A stretch of 64,000 nucleotides of DNA from Rhodospirillales bacterium (GTDB taxonomy: Bacteria; Pseudomonadota; Alphaproteobacteria; Rhodospirillales; Shumkoniaceae). The position numbers were made by a program, and so were the translations under genes. Positions 1 to 8,313 of this stretch are shown in pieces; positions within the stretch are counted from its first letter, which is position 1, and each line of letters starts with the position of its first letter. Under the pieces are notes generated by a model. It was given only the letters and a program-made list of their open reading frames with translations. It did not search any database and was not told where the DNA came from. The stretch is from contig JANQJG010000072.1 of NCBI GenBank assembly GCA_028281785.1, forward strand, positions 16,575 through 80,574, read 5' to 3'.

Positions 1-179
1 GACGGACCCGCGTCCCCGCCTTCGGACTCGGGCTCGGACGCCGATCTGGCCCGCGCCTGCTCCTTCCGTTTCTTCAGATTGTCTCGCAAGGCGGCGGCCA
101 GCCTTCGACGCCGCTCCTCGGTTCGCTTGCGCCCCTTGTCCGTCTGCCGCGGCCGGCAAGGGATCGGTGATTTGGCCAT
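1..179 (-). CDS. Small basic/charged protein, partial (runs off the window)
   Basis: An ATG at 179 on the minus strand is preceded by a strong GGGGGAGGAG ribosome binding site. The frame stays open to the window edge, giving 59 codons. The product is rich in Arg, Lys and Glu, with the stretch ALRDNLKKRKEQARAR near residues 33-48 and an acidic Ser/Glu tail. Short proteins of this pattern are common in alphaproteobacteria, often near murA, but that neighbour would lie outside the window. No function is assigned. The reading frame and ribosome site are seen directly; the family link is from memory. Confidence 0.6.
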   Translation of the reverse strand, partial: MAKSPIPCRPRQTDKGRKRTEERRRRLAAALRDNLKKRKEQARARSASEPESEGGDAGP

Positions 180-300
180 GGTCTCCTCCCCCATCGCCAA
201 GATCCAGACAGCGGCATCCTGCGCAAGCGGGGGATGGCCGTCAAGGCCGCTTGCTTCCGGCCGGCCGGATGTGGCATGTTGCGGCGGCTTGTGGCTCGGG

Positions 301-375
301 GCCGCCGTAGCTCAGGGGTAGAGCACGCCCTTGGTAAGGGCGGGGTCGTGTGTTCAATTCACACCGGCGGCACCA
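301..375 (+). tRNA. tRNA-Thr (anticodon GGT)
   Basis: A full cloverleaf can be drawn. The acceptor stem GCCGCCG (301-307) pairs with CGGCGGC (365-371), followed by A and an encoded CCA. The anticodon stem CGCCC/GGGCG encloses loop TTGGTAA with anticodon GGT at 333-335. The T stem GTGTG/CACAC has loop TTCAATT. Confidence 0.97.
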
Positions 376-695
376 TCCTAACTTCCTGAAAATCTGGAAC
401 TTTCTCCCTCTGTGGTCCTCCATGAGAATGGAACGGGTCTACGTGAACATACATCGAACCTATGCCGAAAGTGCGGGGGAAAGAATGGTCATCATTGAGG
501 TGATTGTTGCTGATCTTTTGAAGTTCAAGAAGGCTCGGCGGGTGAAACATCCAGCAGACAAGTCGCGAAAGCTACGCCGCGGGCGCCCGCCAGGGCACAA
601 CCCGAAGGGCCGGGCATGAGACCGTGGATCGAGATTACGATCGGAGATCCGGACGGAACTGACTGGCCGGCCGGCACGTGCTCGAAACCTTCTCG
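376..695. other. Intergenic stretch after tRNA-Thr; no gene supported
   Basis: It holds only short open frames without a convincing ribosome binding site or family resemblance, such as one at 350-619 that begins inside the tRNA gene. It contains the 3' flank of the tRNA, a possible integration target, and the downstream flank of the minus-strand thiamine-diphosphate enzyme. No clear terminator hairpin with a T-run was seen. Confidence 0.5.
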
Positions 696-2384
696 TCAGT
701 CGTGAAGCCGCGTCTTGTGCACAGCCTGGAAGTGGGGTGGATAGTCGTGCCGGGCGATGGTGACGTCGAGCAGCATGGGGATGCCCTGTCCGTTTGCCTC
801 TAGCGCTTCTTCGAGCGCGTCCTCCACCTTGTCCGGGTCGTCCACGCGGATGGCCTCGCAGCCCTGGGCACGCGCGACCGCGACGAGGTCGGTGGCGACG
901 TCGAAGCCGGTGGCGACGAACTCCTGCTGCTTGAGGACCTGTGTGTATTGCGGCCAGCCGAAAGCCTGATTGTTGAAGACGACCCAGGTCACGCCGCACC
1001 GCCACTCGGCGGCCGTCGCCAGCTCCATCATCGCCATCTGAAGCGCCCCGTCTCCGGTCACGCAGACGACCTTCTTGTCGGGACAGGCAAGCTTGGCACC
1101 GATTGTGCCCGTGACGCCGAAGCCCATGGCCGTCTGTTCGGCCATCGGTACGCAATCGCCGACATCAAGGACCTTGTAGTAGGGCCAGTAGTAGCACCAG
1201 AGGTCGGCACCGCCGTTCTCCTTCACGAGGATCGTGTCCCGGCCGAAGACGCGATTGATCGCCGCTAGCACCTGCGGCGGGCGGATCGGCTTCTCATGGC
1301 GCGATGCCTCTTCTTCCGTTGCGGCGAGGAAAGGCGTTCGAACGGCTGCGATCTCTTCAAGCCTCGCGGCCCGGGATTGGCGATCGATCCGCGGTTTCAG
1401 CGTTGCCGCAAGATCCTCAAGCGCGAGCGCCGCGTCGCCGACGACGGCGACCTCCGGGCGCCAGTTCATCGCGATGGTGTCGGCATCGATATCGATCTGT
1501 ATGAATTTCGCGCCCTCTGGGAACGCCGACCACGACAGGGTCGAGAAGGCCTCGAGGCGCGAACCCACCGAAATCACAAGGTCGGCGCTGTCGTAGTAGT
1601 GCTTGCCCGCCTCGGTGAAGTAGAGGCCGACGAGCCCGAAAAAGAGCGGATTGTCCTCGGCCATGATGCCACGGCCACCAGGTGTCGCGTAGACTGGAAT
1701 ACCCGTGTCCTCGGCAAGGGTCCGTACGGCATCCGCCGCGCCGGCCGAGACCGCGCCGCTGCCGCAGAGGAGCAGCGGTCGTCGCGCCGACGCGATGATC
1801 TCGGCGGCAGCTTCGACGGCCCGCGCCTCCGGCCGGGTCCTGTGCCGTCCAGGATGCGGCCGGTAGTCGCGTTCCATCTCCACGGCTTCGGAGCCCAGAT
1901 CCGAGGGAATCTCGATGTACACCGCGCCGGGACGTCCATTGCGCGCGAGGGAGAAGGCGCGTTGCATGACCCAGTTCGTCTTGCGCGTGTCGTTCACACG
2001 CACCGCCCATTTGGTGACGGGCTTCATCAGGGTCATCGTGTCCAATTCCTGGAACGCCCCCATGCCGTCATGGCACTCGACCACGCCATTGGCGATGGCG
2101 ATAACGGGGACGCAGCCGCTGGTCGCCTCCAGCAAGCCGGTCACGATGTTGGTCGTGCCGGGACCGGGGTTGGTTAAAACGATGCCCGGCCGCCCGCTCA
2201 TCCGCGCATAAGCATAGGCGCAGGAGACTGCCCAGGGCTCATTGCGGACCAGTACGAACTTGATGTCGGTGTGAGCGACCAGGTCCTCTATGAGGTTTTG
2301 CGGGTTGCCGGGGAGGCCGAAGACGTACTCGACGCCCTCGGCCTTCAGAGCCATCGCGATCGCGTGCCAAGCGGTACTTTTCAT
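696..2384 (-). CDS. Thiamine-diphosphate-dependent enzyme of the acetolactate synthase family
   Basis: A 562-residue protein with the three-domain plan of TPP-dependent decarboxylases and carboligases. The N-terminal pyrimidine domain carries the activating Glu49 (RNEP). The central domain is Rossmann-like. The C-terminal domain has the TPP/Mg site: GDG at 444-446 and NN at 471-472, the usual spacing. ATG 2384 was chosen because GGAGAG lies just upstream; an in-frame ATG at 2405 has no such site. Family members include acetolactate synthase, glyoxylate carboligase, oxalyl-CoA and benzoylformate decarboxylases and sulfoacetaldehyde acetyltransferase, and the exact reaction cannot be read from sequence. 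It follows an aldehyde dehydrogenase gene on the same strand after 140 bases, so a 2-oxo acid to aldehyde to acid sequence is plausible. The cytoplasmic location and pathway role are inferred. Confidence 0.85.
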   Translation of the reverse strand: MKSTAWHAIAMALKAEGVEYVFGLPGNPQNLIEDLVAHTDIKFVLVRNEPWAVSCAYAYARMSGRPGIVLTNPGPGTTNIVTGLLEATSGCVPVIAIANGVVECHDGMGAFQELDTMTLMKPVTKWAVRVNDTRKTNWVMQRAFSLARNGRPGAVYIEIPSDLGSEAVEMERDYRPHPGRHRTRPEARAVEAAAEIIASARRPLLLCGSGAVSAGAADAVRTLAEDTGIPVYATPGGRGIMAEDNPLFFGLVGLYFTEAGKHYYDSADLVISVGSRLEAFSTLSWSAFPEGAKFIQIDIDADTIAMNWRPEVAVVGDAALALEDLAATLKPRIDRQSRAARLEEIAAVRTPFLAATEEEASRHEKPIRPPQVLAAINRVFGRDTILVKENGGADLWCYYWPYYKVLDVGDCVPMAEQTAMGFGVTGTIGAKLACPDKKVVCVTGDGALQMAMMELATAAEWRCGVTWVVFNNQAFGWPQYTQVLKQQEFVATGFDVATDLVAVARAQGCEAIRVDDPDKVEDALEEALEANGQGIPMLLDVTIARHDYPPHFQAVHKTRLHD

Positions 2385-2524
2385 AGACGCTCTCCGGGGT
2401 TCCATCGTTTGGTGAATACGGGCAGCTCCTCAGCCGGCGAAAAGCGGTTCGGGGAGGCCGCGCACTCGATCTCGACCATATCGTCCCCATTCAATTCCAG
2501 CCGCTCGAACCCGTGGTTCGGCGA

Positions 2525-4024
2525 TCAGGACACCGCGATCCAGATGGTCTTGGTCTGGGTGTATTGATCCATCGCCTCCGTGCCGTTGTCGCGCGCCAAA
2601 GAGCCCGATTGCCGGTAACCGCCGAAAGGGGTCTTGATGTCGCCCTCGGTGAACGCGTTGATCGAGACGGTGCCGCAGGGCAATCGGCGCGCCATCCGGA
2701 TGGCCCGGTCGATGTCGCGGGTGAACACCGTTGCGTGCAGCCCATAGACGGTGTCGCGGGCGAGAGTGAGCGCCTCGTCCTCATCCTTGACCGTGATGAC
2801 GCCGAGGACCGGCCCAAAGATCTCCTCGCGCGCGATGGTCATGTCGGGCCTGACGTCGCCGAACACCGTCGGTTCGACGAAATAGCCGGGCAGTTCGGCC
2901 GGCCGGCCACCGCCCGCGCACAGGGCCGCCCCTTCACGTCGCCCCATCTCGATGTAGCCCAGAACGCGTTCCTGGTGCTCCTTGGTGATCATCGAGCCAA
3001 TGCGGGTTTCGGGATCGAGAGGATCGCCAACCTTCCATGTCTTGACCTTGTCCAGCACCTTGGAGAGAAACTCGTCCTTTACCTTCGCGCCCACCATTTG
3101 GCGCATGTTCGCCGAGCAGTTCTGCCCAGCGTTCCAAAGCGCGGAACTGACGGCTTCGTCGACCAGCCGATCGTCGATGGGCGCGTCATCGAGCACGATG
3201 AAAGGGCTTTTGCCGCCCATTTCCAGGCCGACGGGTTTGAGGTTGCTTTCGCCGGCATATTTCAGGAAATGGGCCCCCACCTCTGTAGAGCCGGTGAACG
3301 AAACGACATCGATGTCGGGATGCCGGCCGACTGCCTGTCCGGCGGTCTCGCCGAAACCTGGCAAGACGTTGATGACACCGGCCGGCACACCCGCCTCAAC
3401 AGCCAGCTCGGCCAGCCGGAGGGCTGTCAGCGGCGACTGCTCCGCCGGCTTGACAACGGCGGAGCATCCCGCGGCCAGCGCCGGAGCCAGCTTCCACGCC
3501 ACCATGAGGAGGGGGAAATTCCAGGGCAGGACCATTCCGACAACGCCAATAGGTTCCTTGACGATCAGGGCCAGCGCGTCCTCGCCTGTCGGCGCCACCT
3601 TGCCGAAGACCTTGTCGATCAGCTCGGCGTACCACTGGAAAAAGGTGGCAACCTCGTTGCCGATCTCATGGAGGCAGTCGGCAATAGCCTTGCCCGTGTC
3701 GAGGCTTTCCATCACGGCCAGAGCCTCGGCCTCGCGGCGCACGAGTTCGGCGAGCCGAAGCAAGACTTCTTTTCGTTCCTCGGGAGCAGTGCGTGACCAG
3801 GCACCCGACTCGAAGGCCCGGCGCGCGGCGGCGACCGCGATATCGACGTCGGCGGTTTCGCAATGGGCTACCGTGCCCAGAATCTCGCCGGTCGCCGGGT
3901 TGATATTCTCGAAGACTCGGCCGGATGACGCCGGGCAAAACTCGCCATCGATGAAGGCGAGGCCCGGAAGCGCGAGGTCGGAAGCGATCGTCCGATAGTG
4001 CGCGAGGGTCTTGGTTTCCAACAT
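2525..4024 (-). CDS. NAD(P)-dependent aldehyde dehydrogenase
   Basis: A full-length 499-residue aldehyde dehydrogenase. The oxyanion-hole region PWNFP is near residues 167-171, the cofactor-binding FTGSTEVG at 243-250, the general base Glu268 in LEMGGKSP, and the nucleophile Cys303 in NAGQNCSA. It is closest in pattern to the PuuC/betaine-aldehyde dehydrogenase group, which oxidises amino- or hydroxy-aldehydes to acids. It lies 11 bases after the amidase stop and before the TPP enzyme, so all three are probably one transcript. It would remove an aldehyde made by one of its neighbours. The substrate is unknown. Confidence 0.93.
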   Translation of the reverse strand: MLETKTLAHYRTIASDLALPGLAFIDGEFCPASSGRVFENINPATGEILGTVAHCETADVDIAVAAARRAFESGAWSRTAPEERKEVLLRLAELVRREAEALAVMESLDTGKAIADCLHEIGNEVATFFQWYAELIDKVFGKVAPTGEDALALIVKEPIGVVGMVLPWNFPLLMVAWKLAPALAAGCSAVVKPAEQSPLTALRLAELAVEAGVPAGVINVLPGFGETAGQAVGRHPDIDVVSFTGSTEVGAHFLKYAGESNLKPVGLEMGGKSPFIVLDDAPIDDRLVDEAVSSALWNAGQNCSANMRQMVGAKVKDEFLSKVLDKVKTWKVGDPLDPETRIGSMITKEHQERVLGYIEMGRREGAALCAGGGRPAELPGYFVEPTVFGDVRPDMTIAREEIFGPVLGVITVKDEDEALTLARDTVYGLHATVFTRDIDRAIRMARRLPCGTVSINAFTEGDIKTPFGGYRQSGSLARDNGTEAMDQYTQTKTIWIAVS

Positions 4025-4035
4025 CGGTCAAAATC

Positions 4036-5481
4036 CTATCGTTGCGTATCGAGTTCCTGAGGCCGGGTAGCGTCCCCAGAGGGATGGGGCAGCGTTGGCA
4101 TGACAAAGGGGTGCACGGCCTCGAACGCTCGGCTGGCCGTGAGAACCAAGGGATCGGCGTATTTGGGCCCCACGATTTGAAGCGCGGCGGGCAGGCCCTC
4201 GTCCGTCAGGCCGCAGGGCACCGTCGCGGCGGGCTGCTGGGTCAGGTTGAAGGGATATGTGAAGGGTGTCCAGTCGAGCCACTCTTCCATATCGCGATCG
4301 GGTGGGGTCAGCCGCCCGGCCTCGAAGGCGACGAGCGGCAGTTGCGGGGTGAGGAGAAGATCGTAATCGCGGTGGAACGCGGCCATGGCCCGGCCCATCG
4401 CCTCTCGGCCCATTTCGGCGCGCATCCGATCGAGGGCAGATTGCGCCCGGCCACGCTCGGCATACTCCAACATCGGTTGATCGAACAGGTGCCACTTTTC
4501 CCTCGGTACGCCGTCGACCACATAGGCCAGGCCCATGTTCCAAAGGTCCTCGATCAGACTTCGAGGATTGCCGATATCGGGATCGGCCTCCTCGACCACC
4601 GCCCCGAGATCGACAAAGGTCTCGACGGCCCGATCCACGAGGCGCAGAACCTCCTCGTCGCACCAGGCGAAACCGAGTGTCCGGCTATAGGCGATACGCA
4701 GGCCTCGTACGCCGTCCTCCAGGCCGATTCGATAGTCGCGGCCATCGTAGGGCAGCGCGAACCAGTCGCGATCGTCGGGCCGGGCAATGACGTTGAGCAT
4801 GAGCGCGGCGTCGCCGACGGTGCGGGTCATCGGGCCGTGATGGGCGAGGGTGGCGCGCGCCTCCCATGGATAGGCGGGAACGGTGCCGAAAGTGGGCTTG
4901 AGCGTGAAGATGCCGCAGAACCCCGCGGGGATTCGTACCGAACCCGCCGCGTCGTTGCCGATATGCAGGGCGCCCATCCCGAGGGCCGCAGCGACCGCCG
5001 CGCCACCGCTGGAGCCGCCGGATGTTCGTTCAGGGTTCCAGGGATTGCGGGTTATGCCGGCAAGCGGGCTGTCGGTCACGCCCTTCCACCCGAATTCCGG
5101 AGAGTTGGTCTTGCCCAGAAAGACCGCCCCCTGCTCGCGCATTCTTGCCACGGTCGGGGCGTCGACGGTCCATTCCTGGTCCGGGTCCGTGCTGAGTGAC
5201 CCCCGCAAGGCCGGCCAACCTTTGGACAGCACGACCTCCTTTATGGTCGAGGGCACGCCATCGATCAGGCCACATGGCTCTCCAGCCATCCACCGCGCCT
5301 CGGACTCACGGGCCGCAGCCAGGGCACGCTCGGGATCGACGAGCCGGAACGCGTTGAAGACGCTATCCAAGGTTTCGATACGCATGAGGGCAGAGCGCGT
5401 CGCTTCCAGGGGCGACAGCCGGCGGTCGCGGAAATGCCGGAGCATTTCGACGGCCGACATCAAGCAGGGATCGTCGGACAC
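4036..5481 (-). CDS. Amidase (amidase signature family)
   Basis: A 481-residue amidase-signature enzyme with the full Ser-cisSer-Lys triad: Lys81 (STIKEVV), the Gly/Ser loop TSGGSSGG around 153-160 and nucleophile Ser181 (AAGSVR). GTG at 5481 is preferred because GGAGGG lies about 10 bases upstream; the ATG at 5556 would add 25 residues that do not look like the family. Amidases of this type hydrolyse carboxamides, carbamates or glutamyl-amide bonds. As the first gene of the amidase-aldehyde dehydrogenase-TPP enzyme operon it may open the pathway by releasing a carboxylate from an amide. A degenerate copy of the IclR-type palindrome lies about 100 bases upstream. Confidence 0.9.
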   Translation of the reverse strand: MSDDPCLMSAVEMLRHFRDRRLSPLEATRSALMRIETLDSVFNAFRLVDPERALAAARESEARWMAGEPCGLIDGVPSTIKEVVLSKGWPALRGSLSTDPDQEWTVDAPTVARMREQGAVFLGKTNSPEFGWKGVTDSPLAGITRNPWNPERTSGGSSGGAAVAAALGMGALHIGNDAAGSVRIPAGFCGIFTLKPTFGTVPAYPWEARATLAHHGPMTRTVGDAALMLNVIARPDDRDWFALPYDGRDYRIGLEDGVRGLRIAYSRTLGFAWCDEEVLRLVDRAVETFVDLGAVVEEADPDIGNPRSLIEDLWNMGLAYVVDGVPREKWHLFDQPMLEYAERGRAQSALDRMRAEMGREAMGRAMAAFHRDYDLLLTPQLPLVAFEAGRLTPPDRDMEEWLDWTPFTYPFNLTQQPAATVPCGLTDEGLPAALQIVGPKYADPLVLTASRAFEAVHPFVMPTLPHPSGDATRPQELDTQR

Positions 5482-5583
5482 TTTCTCATTCCCTCCCTCG
5501 TTCCCTTGGGGCCGATCCGCCTTGCAGAGGTTGACAGGCCATCTAGCGTAATCCAAGCGTAAGTTCTTTCCAACGAAAGATGT

Positions 5584-5600
5584 GTTCTGCTGAATGAAAC
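5584..5600. promoter_or_regulatory. Degenerate second copy of the IclR-type palindrome
   Basis: The 17 bases GTTCTGCTGAATGAAAC match the perfect palindrome at 6590-6606 at 13 of 17 positions. They lie upstream of the amidase operon. A separate 13-bp perfect palindrome, ACTCGT-G-ACGAGT, overlaps its end at 5599-5611. This suggests shared control of the amidase and TRAP operons by the IclR protein encoded between them. Confidence 0.45.
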
Positions 5601-5750
5601 TCGTGACGAGTGCGTTCCGTGGTGAAGGAAACGACCGTGGACTAGCGGCGGCTTTCCCCGGAAGAACTCGAGTACGAATTCAACCCGCAGTACTCGGTAC
5701 CCGACTTCTCGACCTGTCAAGTCGAGCGTACGCGGATCAGCCAACAGACC

Positions 5751-6530
5751 CTAGGGCCGGTGACCGAGGCGGCGCGATATGTTTTCAGCCGCCCGTATGA
5801 CGAGAGGCGCCCAGCCCAGCAGTTTCTCCCGGCTGACATTGAAGACATGTCCCCAGACATTGATCGCGCCGACGACCTTGCCTTCAAAATCGAGGATCGG
5901 TGCGGCGATGCCGCGAACCTCCGGCTGCTCCTCCCGGTCGGCGACGGCATAGCCCTGCCGGCGAACCGTGTCCAACTCCCGTATGAGAGCGGCGGGATCC
6001 GCGATCGTCCGCTCCGTCAGCTTGGGAAGATGCATCCCGGCGATCAGCGCGGCGCGCCCCGGCTCGGGAAGGAAGGCCAGGATGGCCTTGCCGAGTGCGG
6101 TGCAGTGCGCGGGCGCGCGATCGCCGATCTGATGGCGCATCGTCAACGGCGCCCGGGATTCGATCTTCTTGATGAACACGACCTCGGCTTCGTCGAGGAC
6201 GGCGAGGACCACATGCTCGTCGGTTTCGCGATTCAGCTTGCGCATCTCTTCGTCGGCGGAGAGCGGCAGGTCGAAGGCGTTCCAGGTTTTTAGCGCCCAG
6301 CTCATCGGCTTGAAGCCGAGGCGGAAGGTGCGCGACCTCTCATCGAAGGCAACGAGGTTTTCGTCCACGAGCATGGCGAGGATGCGGTGAGCCGAGCTTT
6401 TGGAAAGGCCCGCCATGTTCACGAGATCCGTAAACCGGAGCGGTTCGGCGACGGTTCCAAGGGCGTCGAGGAGAGCGATGGACTTCTTGAGAATCGTCGG
6501 CTTTGGGGCGTCATCGGGCAATCGCGGCAT
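5751..6530 (-). CDS. IclR-family transcriptional regulator
   Basis: About 259 residues. The N-terminal winged helix-turn-helix has its recognition helix around SSAHRILAMLVDENLV. The C-terminal effector domain has the usual landmarks: VVFIKKIES, HCTALGKAILAF and the late Ala-Gly-rich segment with IAAPILDFEG. It lies between, and divergent from, the TRAP operon, and is on the same strand as the amidase operon. IclR proteins bind 15-17 bp palindromes and sense small acids or aromatics. ATG 6530 is taken as start; an upstream in-frame ATG at 6575 is possible but would overlap the regulatory region. The TRAP and amidase operons are the inferred targets. Confidence 0.9.
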   Translation of the reverse strand: MPRLPDDAPKPTILKKSIALLDALGTVAEPLRFTDLVNMAGLSKSSAHRILAMLVDENLVAFDERSRTFRLGFKPMSWALKTWNAFDLPLSADEEMRKLNRETDEHVVLAVLDEAEVVFIKKIESRAPLTMRHQIGDRAPAHCTALGKAILAFLPEPGRAALIAGMHLPKLTERTIADPAALIRELDTVRRQGYAVADREEQPEVRGIAAPILDFEGKVVGAINVWGHVFNVSREKLLGWAPLVIRAAENISRRLGHRP

Positions 6531-6580
6531 CCCTTCTGCTTGACACGCGGTGTCGGTTAAGCAACAGTAGTTCATTAATC

Positions 6581-6606
6581 AGAACAATAGTTCTGTTGAA
6601 CAGAAC
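6581..6606. promoter_or_regulatory. Operator-like palindromes in the IclR/TRAP divergent promoter
   Basis: A perfect 17-bp palindrome GTTCTGTT-G-AACAGAAC spans 6590-6606. It overlaps a second inverted repeat AGAAC-AATA-GTTCT at 6581-6594. Length, symmetry and position 43 bases before the dctP start are what is expected of an IclR-family operator. Binding by the adjacent IclR protein is inferred. Confidence 0.7.
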
Positions 6607-6648
6607 TTCATGTCAATACCCTTCTTTGTCTGTGGAGGACGTAACGCT

Positions 6649-7692
6649 ATGCGCCACCTTATGCTCCGAACCGCGACGCTCGCGGTGGCGTTTGCAGCCG
6701 TGAGCGCCTTTTCCGTATCAGCGGCGGAATTCACCATGAAGCTGGGACACAGCAACCAGCCCGATCCCAAGGATTCGGTCTTTCATGCCTGTGCCCTGAA
6801 GTTCGAGGAGCTGCTCGAGAAATATTCCGAAGGTCGCATCGATGTCGTCATCTTTCCGGCGTTCCAATTGGGAAGCGAGCAGGAGCAGGTGCGCGCGACC
6901 CAGCTCGGTACGCAGGAATCGACGATCATCTCGACCAACAACCTCAACGTCTTTACCCGCTCGCTGGGCTTTTTAACGCTGCCCTACATTTTCGAGACGG
7001 TCGAGGAAGGTCGGAACGTCATCGACCAGAGTTGGGACCGGCTTAACGAATGGTCCGTCAAAGAGGCGGGTGTGCGCCTCATCACCGTGATCGACGCGGG
7101 TTTCCGTGACCTCACCAATTCCAAGAAGCCGGTTCGCAATCTCGCCGACCTACAGGACCTCAAGATCCGCGTCCCGCCGAACCCCATCATGATCGCGGCC
7201 TTCAAGAGCTGGGACAACGAACCCATCCCCATGGCGTGGTCCGAGACCTTCAATGCCCTTCAACAAAAAGTCGTGGATGCCCAGGAGAACCCGATCAACG
7301 TGCTTCTGGCCGTGAAGTTCTACGAAGTGCAGAAGTGGGTCACCGAAATCTCATACGTCTATCAAAGCAACTTCATTGTCGCCTCGGAAGCTTGGCTTCA
7401 AAGCCTCCCCAAGGAGCTTCAGGACGCGGTCGTCCGCGCCGGCAAGGAGACCACCGATTGGGAGCGCGACTACATCGTCAAGACGACCCAGAGCGATATC
7501 AAGCGCCTGAAGGAGGACCATGGCATCGTTTTCCTCGGCCCGCCCGAGGACAAACCGGAGTGGATCCGTCGCGCCCGTTCCATCTGGCCGGATTTCTATG
7601 ACTTCATCGGAAACGGCGACGTGGACAAGGGCAAGGCGACGGTCGATTACATCGTCTCCCTGACCGAGGAGTTCCGGGCCAAGAACAAGTAG
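6649..7692 (+). CDS. dctP: TRAP transporter substrate-binding protein (DctP family)
   Basis: 347 residues with an N-terminal signal peptide (basic start MRHLMLR, Ala/Val-rich core, likely cleavage after SVSAA). The mature part has the DctP fold: the early KLGHSNQPD strand, the region near FPAFQLGSEQEQV, and a conserved Arg in LKIRVPPNP that usually binds the substrate carboxylate. ATG 6649 has GGAGG at a good distance; an upstream ATG at 6610 lies in the operator region. It delivers an organic acid to the DctQM permease from the periplasm. Given the neighbouring genes, the ligand may be a carboxylate or amide handled by the amidase operon. A hairpin follows the gene. Confidence 0.93.
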   Translation: MRHLMLRTATLAVAFAAVSAFSVSAAEFTMKLGHSNQPDPKDSVFHACALKFEELLEKYSEGRIDVVIFPAFQLGSEQEQVRATQLGTQESTIISTNNLNVFTRSLGFLTLPYIFETVEEGRNVIDQSWDRLNEWSVKEAGVRLITVIDAGFRDLTNSKKPVRNLADLQDLKIRVPPNPIMIAAFKSWDNEPIPMAWSETFNALQQKVVDAQENPINVLLAVKFYEVQKWVTEISYVYQSNFIVASEAWLQSLPKELQDAVVRAGKETTDWERDYIVKTTQSDIKRLKEDHGIVFLGPPEDKPEWIRRARSIWPDFYDFIGNGDVDKGKATVDYIVSLTEEFRAKNK

Positions 7693-7707
7693 GCCCTTGT
7701 ATCGGGT

Positions 7708-7734
7708 GGCGGGCGGATTGAGAATCTGCCCGCC
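7708..7734 (+). promoter_or_regulatory. Intercistronic hairpin between dctP and dctQ
   Basis: GGCGGGCGGATT pairs with AATCTGCCCGCC around a GAG loop, a 12-bp stem with one G-T pair. There is no T-run, so it is more likely an mRNA-stabilising or attenuating hairpin than a full terminator. It would fit the need for more binding protein than permease. Confidence 0.7.
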
Positions 7735-7767
7735 GTCTACTCCCGTGGGAGATTGCCTATCCGTCCC

Positions 7768-8313
7768 ATGACAAAAGCCCTCCGTCTCCTTGACCGGCAT
7801 TTCGAAGAAGCGGTCTGCGCCGTTCTGCTCGTCTTCCTGATGCTTCTGCTGATGATCCAGGTCGTGCTGCGGTACGGCTTCGACATGGCCTGGGCCTGGA
7901 ACGAGGAGCTGACGCGCTTTTTCTTCGTGTGGTTCGTCTACCTGGGGGCCAGCCTGGGCGTCCAACGTCAGGGGCACATTCGGGTTCTGACTTTCGTGCT
8001 GATACTGCCATCGCCGACCCTGCGCAGGGTGGCGATGCTCCTCTCCGATGGCTTCTGGCTGATCTTCATGGGACTGATCGTCTATTACAGCTTCGATTTC
8101 ATGGAGACGATCCTGCGCTTTCCGCAAGGCTCCGCCGTTCTCGACATTCCCCTCTTCTACGTCTACCTGATCGTGCCCGGCGGCTTCTTCCTCATGATGT
8201 TTCGGCTCTCCCAGCTCTATTTGAGGAGTTGGGGACTCATGGGCGGGGAAACGCCACCGAGCGAAGCGGAAGAGGACAAGTTCGCGACGCCTGAAGGGAG
8301 GCGCGCGCCATGA
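7768..8313 (+). CDS. dctQ: TRAP transporter small permease (DctQ family)
   Basis: About 181 residues with four predicted membrane helices (for example AVCAVLLVFLMLLLMIQVVL and GFWLIFMGLIVYYSF). It carries the DctQ motif region AWNEELTRFFFVWFVYLGA, in which the EE-R residues are typical. ATG 7768 is used; a TTG at 7753 is an alternative, and the ribosome site GGGAG fits neither spacing perfectly. The C-terminal tail is charged. It ends by overlapping the start of the large permease by 4 bases and forms the membrane complex with DctM. Confidence 0.9.
   Translation: MTKALRLLDRHFEEAVCAVLLVFLMLLLMIQVVLRYGFDMAWAWNEELTRFFFVWFVYLGASLGVQRQGHIRVLTFVLILPSPTLRRVAMLLSDGFWLIFMGLIVYYSFDFMETILRFPQGSAVLDIPLFYVYLIVPGGFFLMMFRLSQLYLRSWGLMGGETPPSEAEEDKFATPEGRRAP

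Noticed and set aside
350..619. Possible small gene after tRNA-Thr
   Set aside because: It starts inside the tRNA, has no ribosome site, and its translation matches nothing known.
1296..2177. Plus-strand open frame of 293 codons opposite the TPP enzyme
   Set aside because: The minus-strand gene has complete family motifs. The plus frame is Arg-rich, typical of a high-GC shadow.
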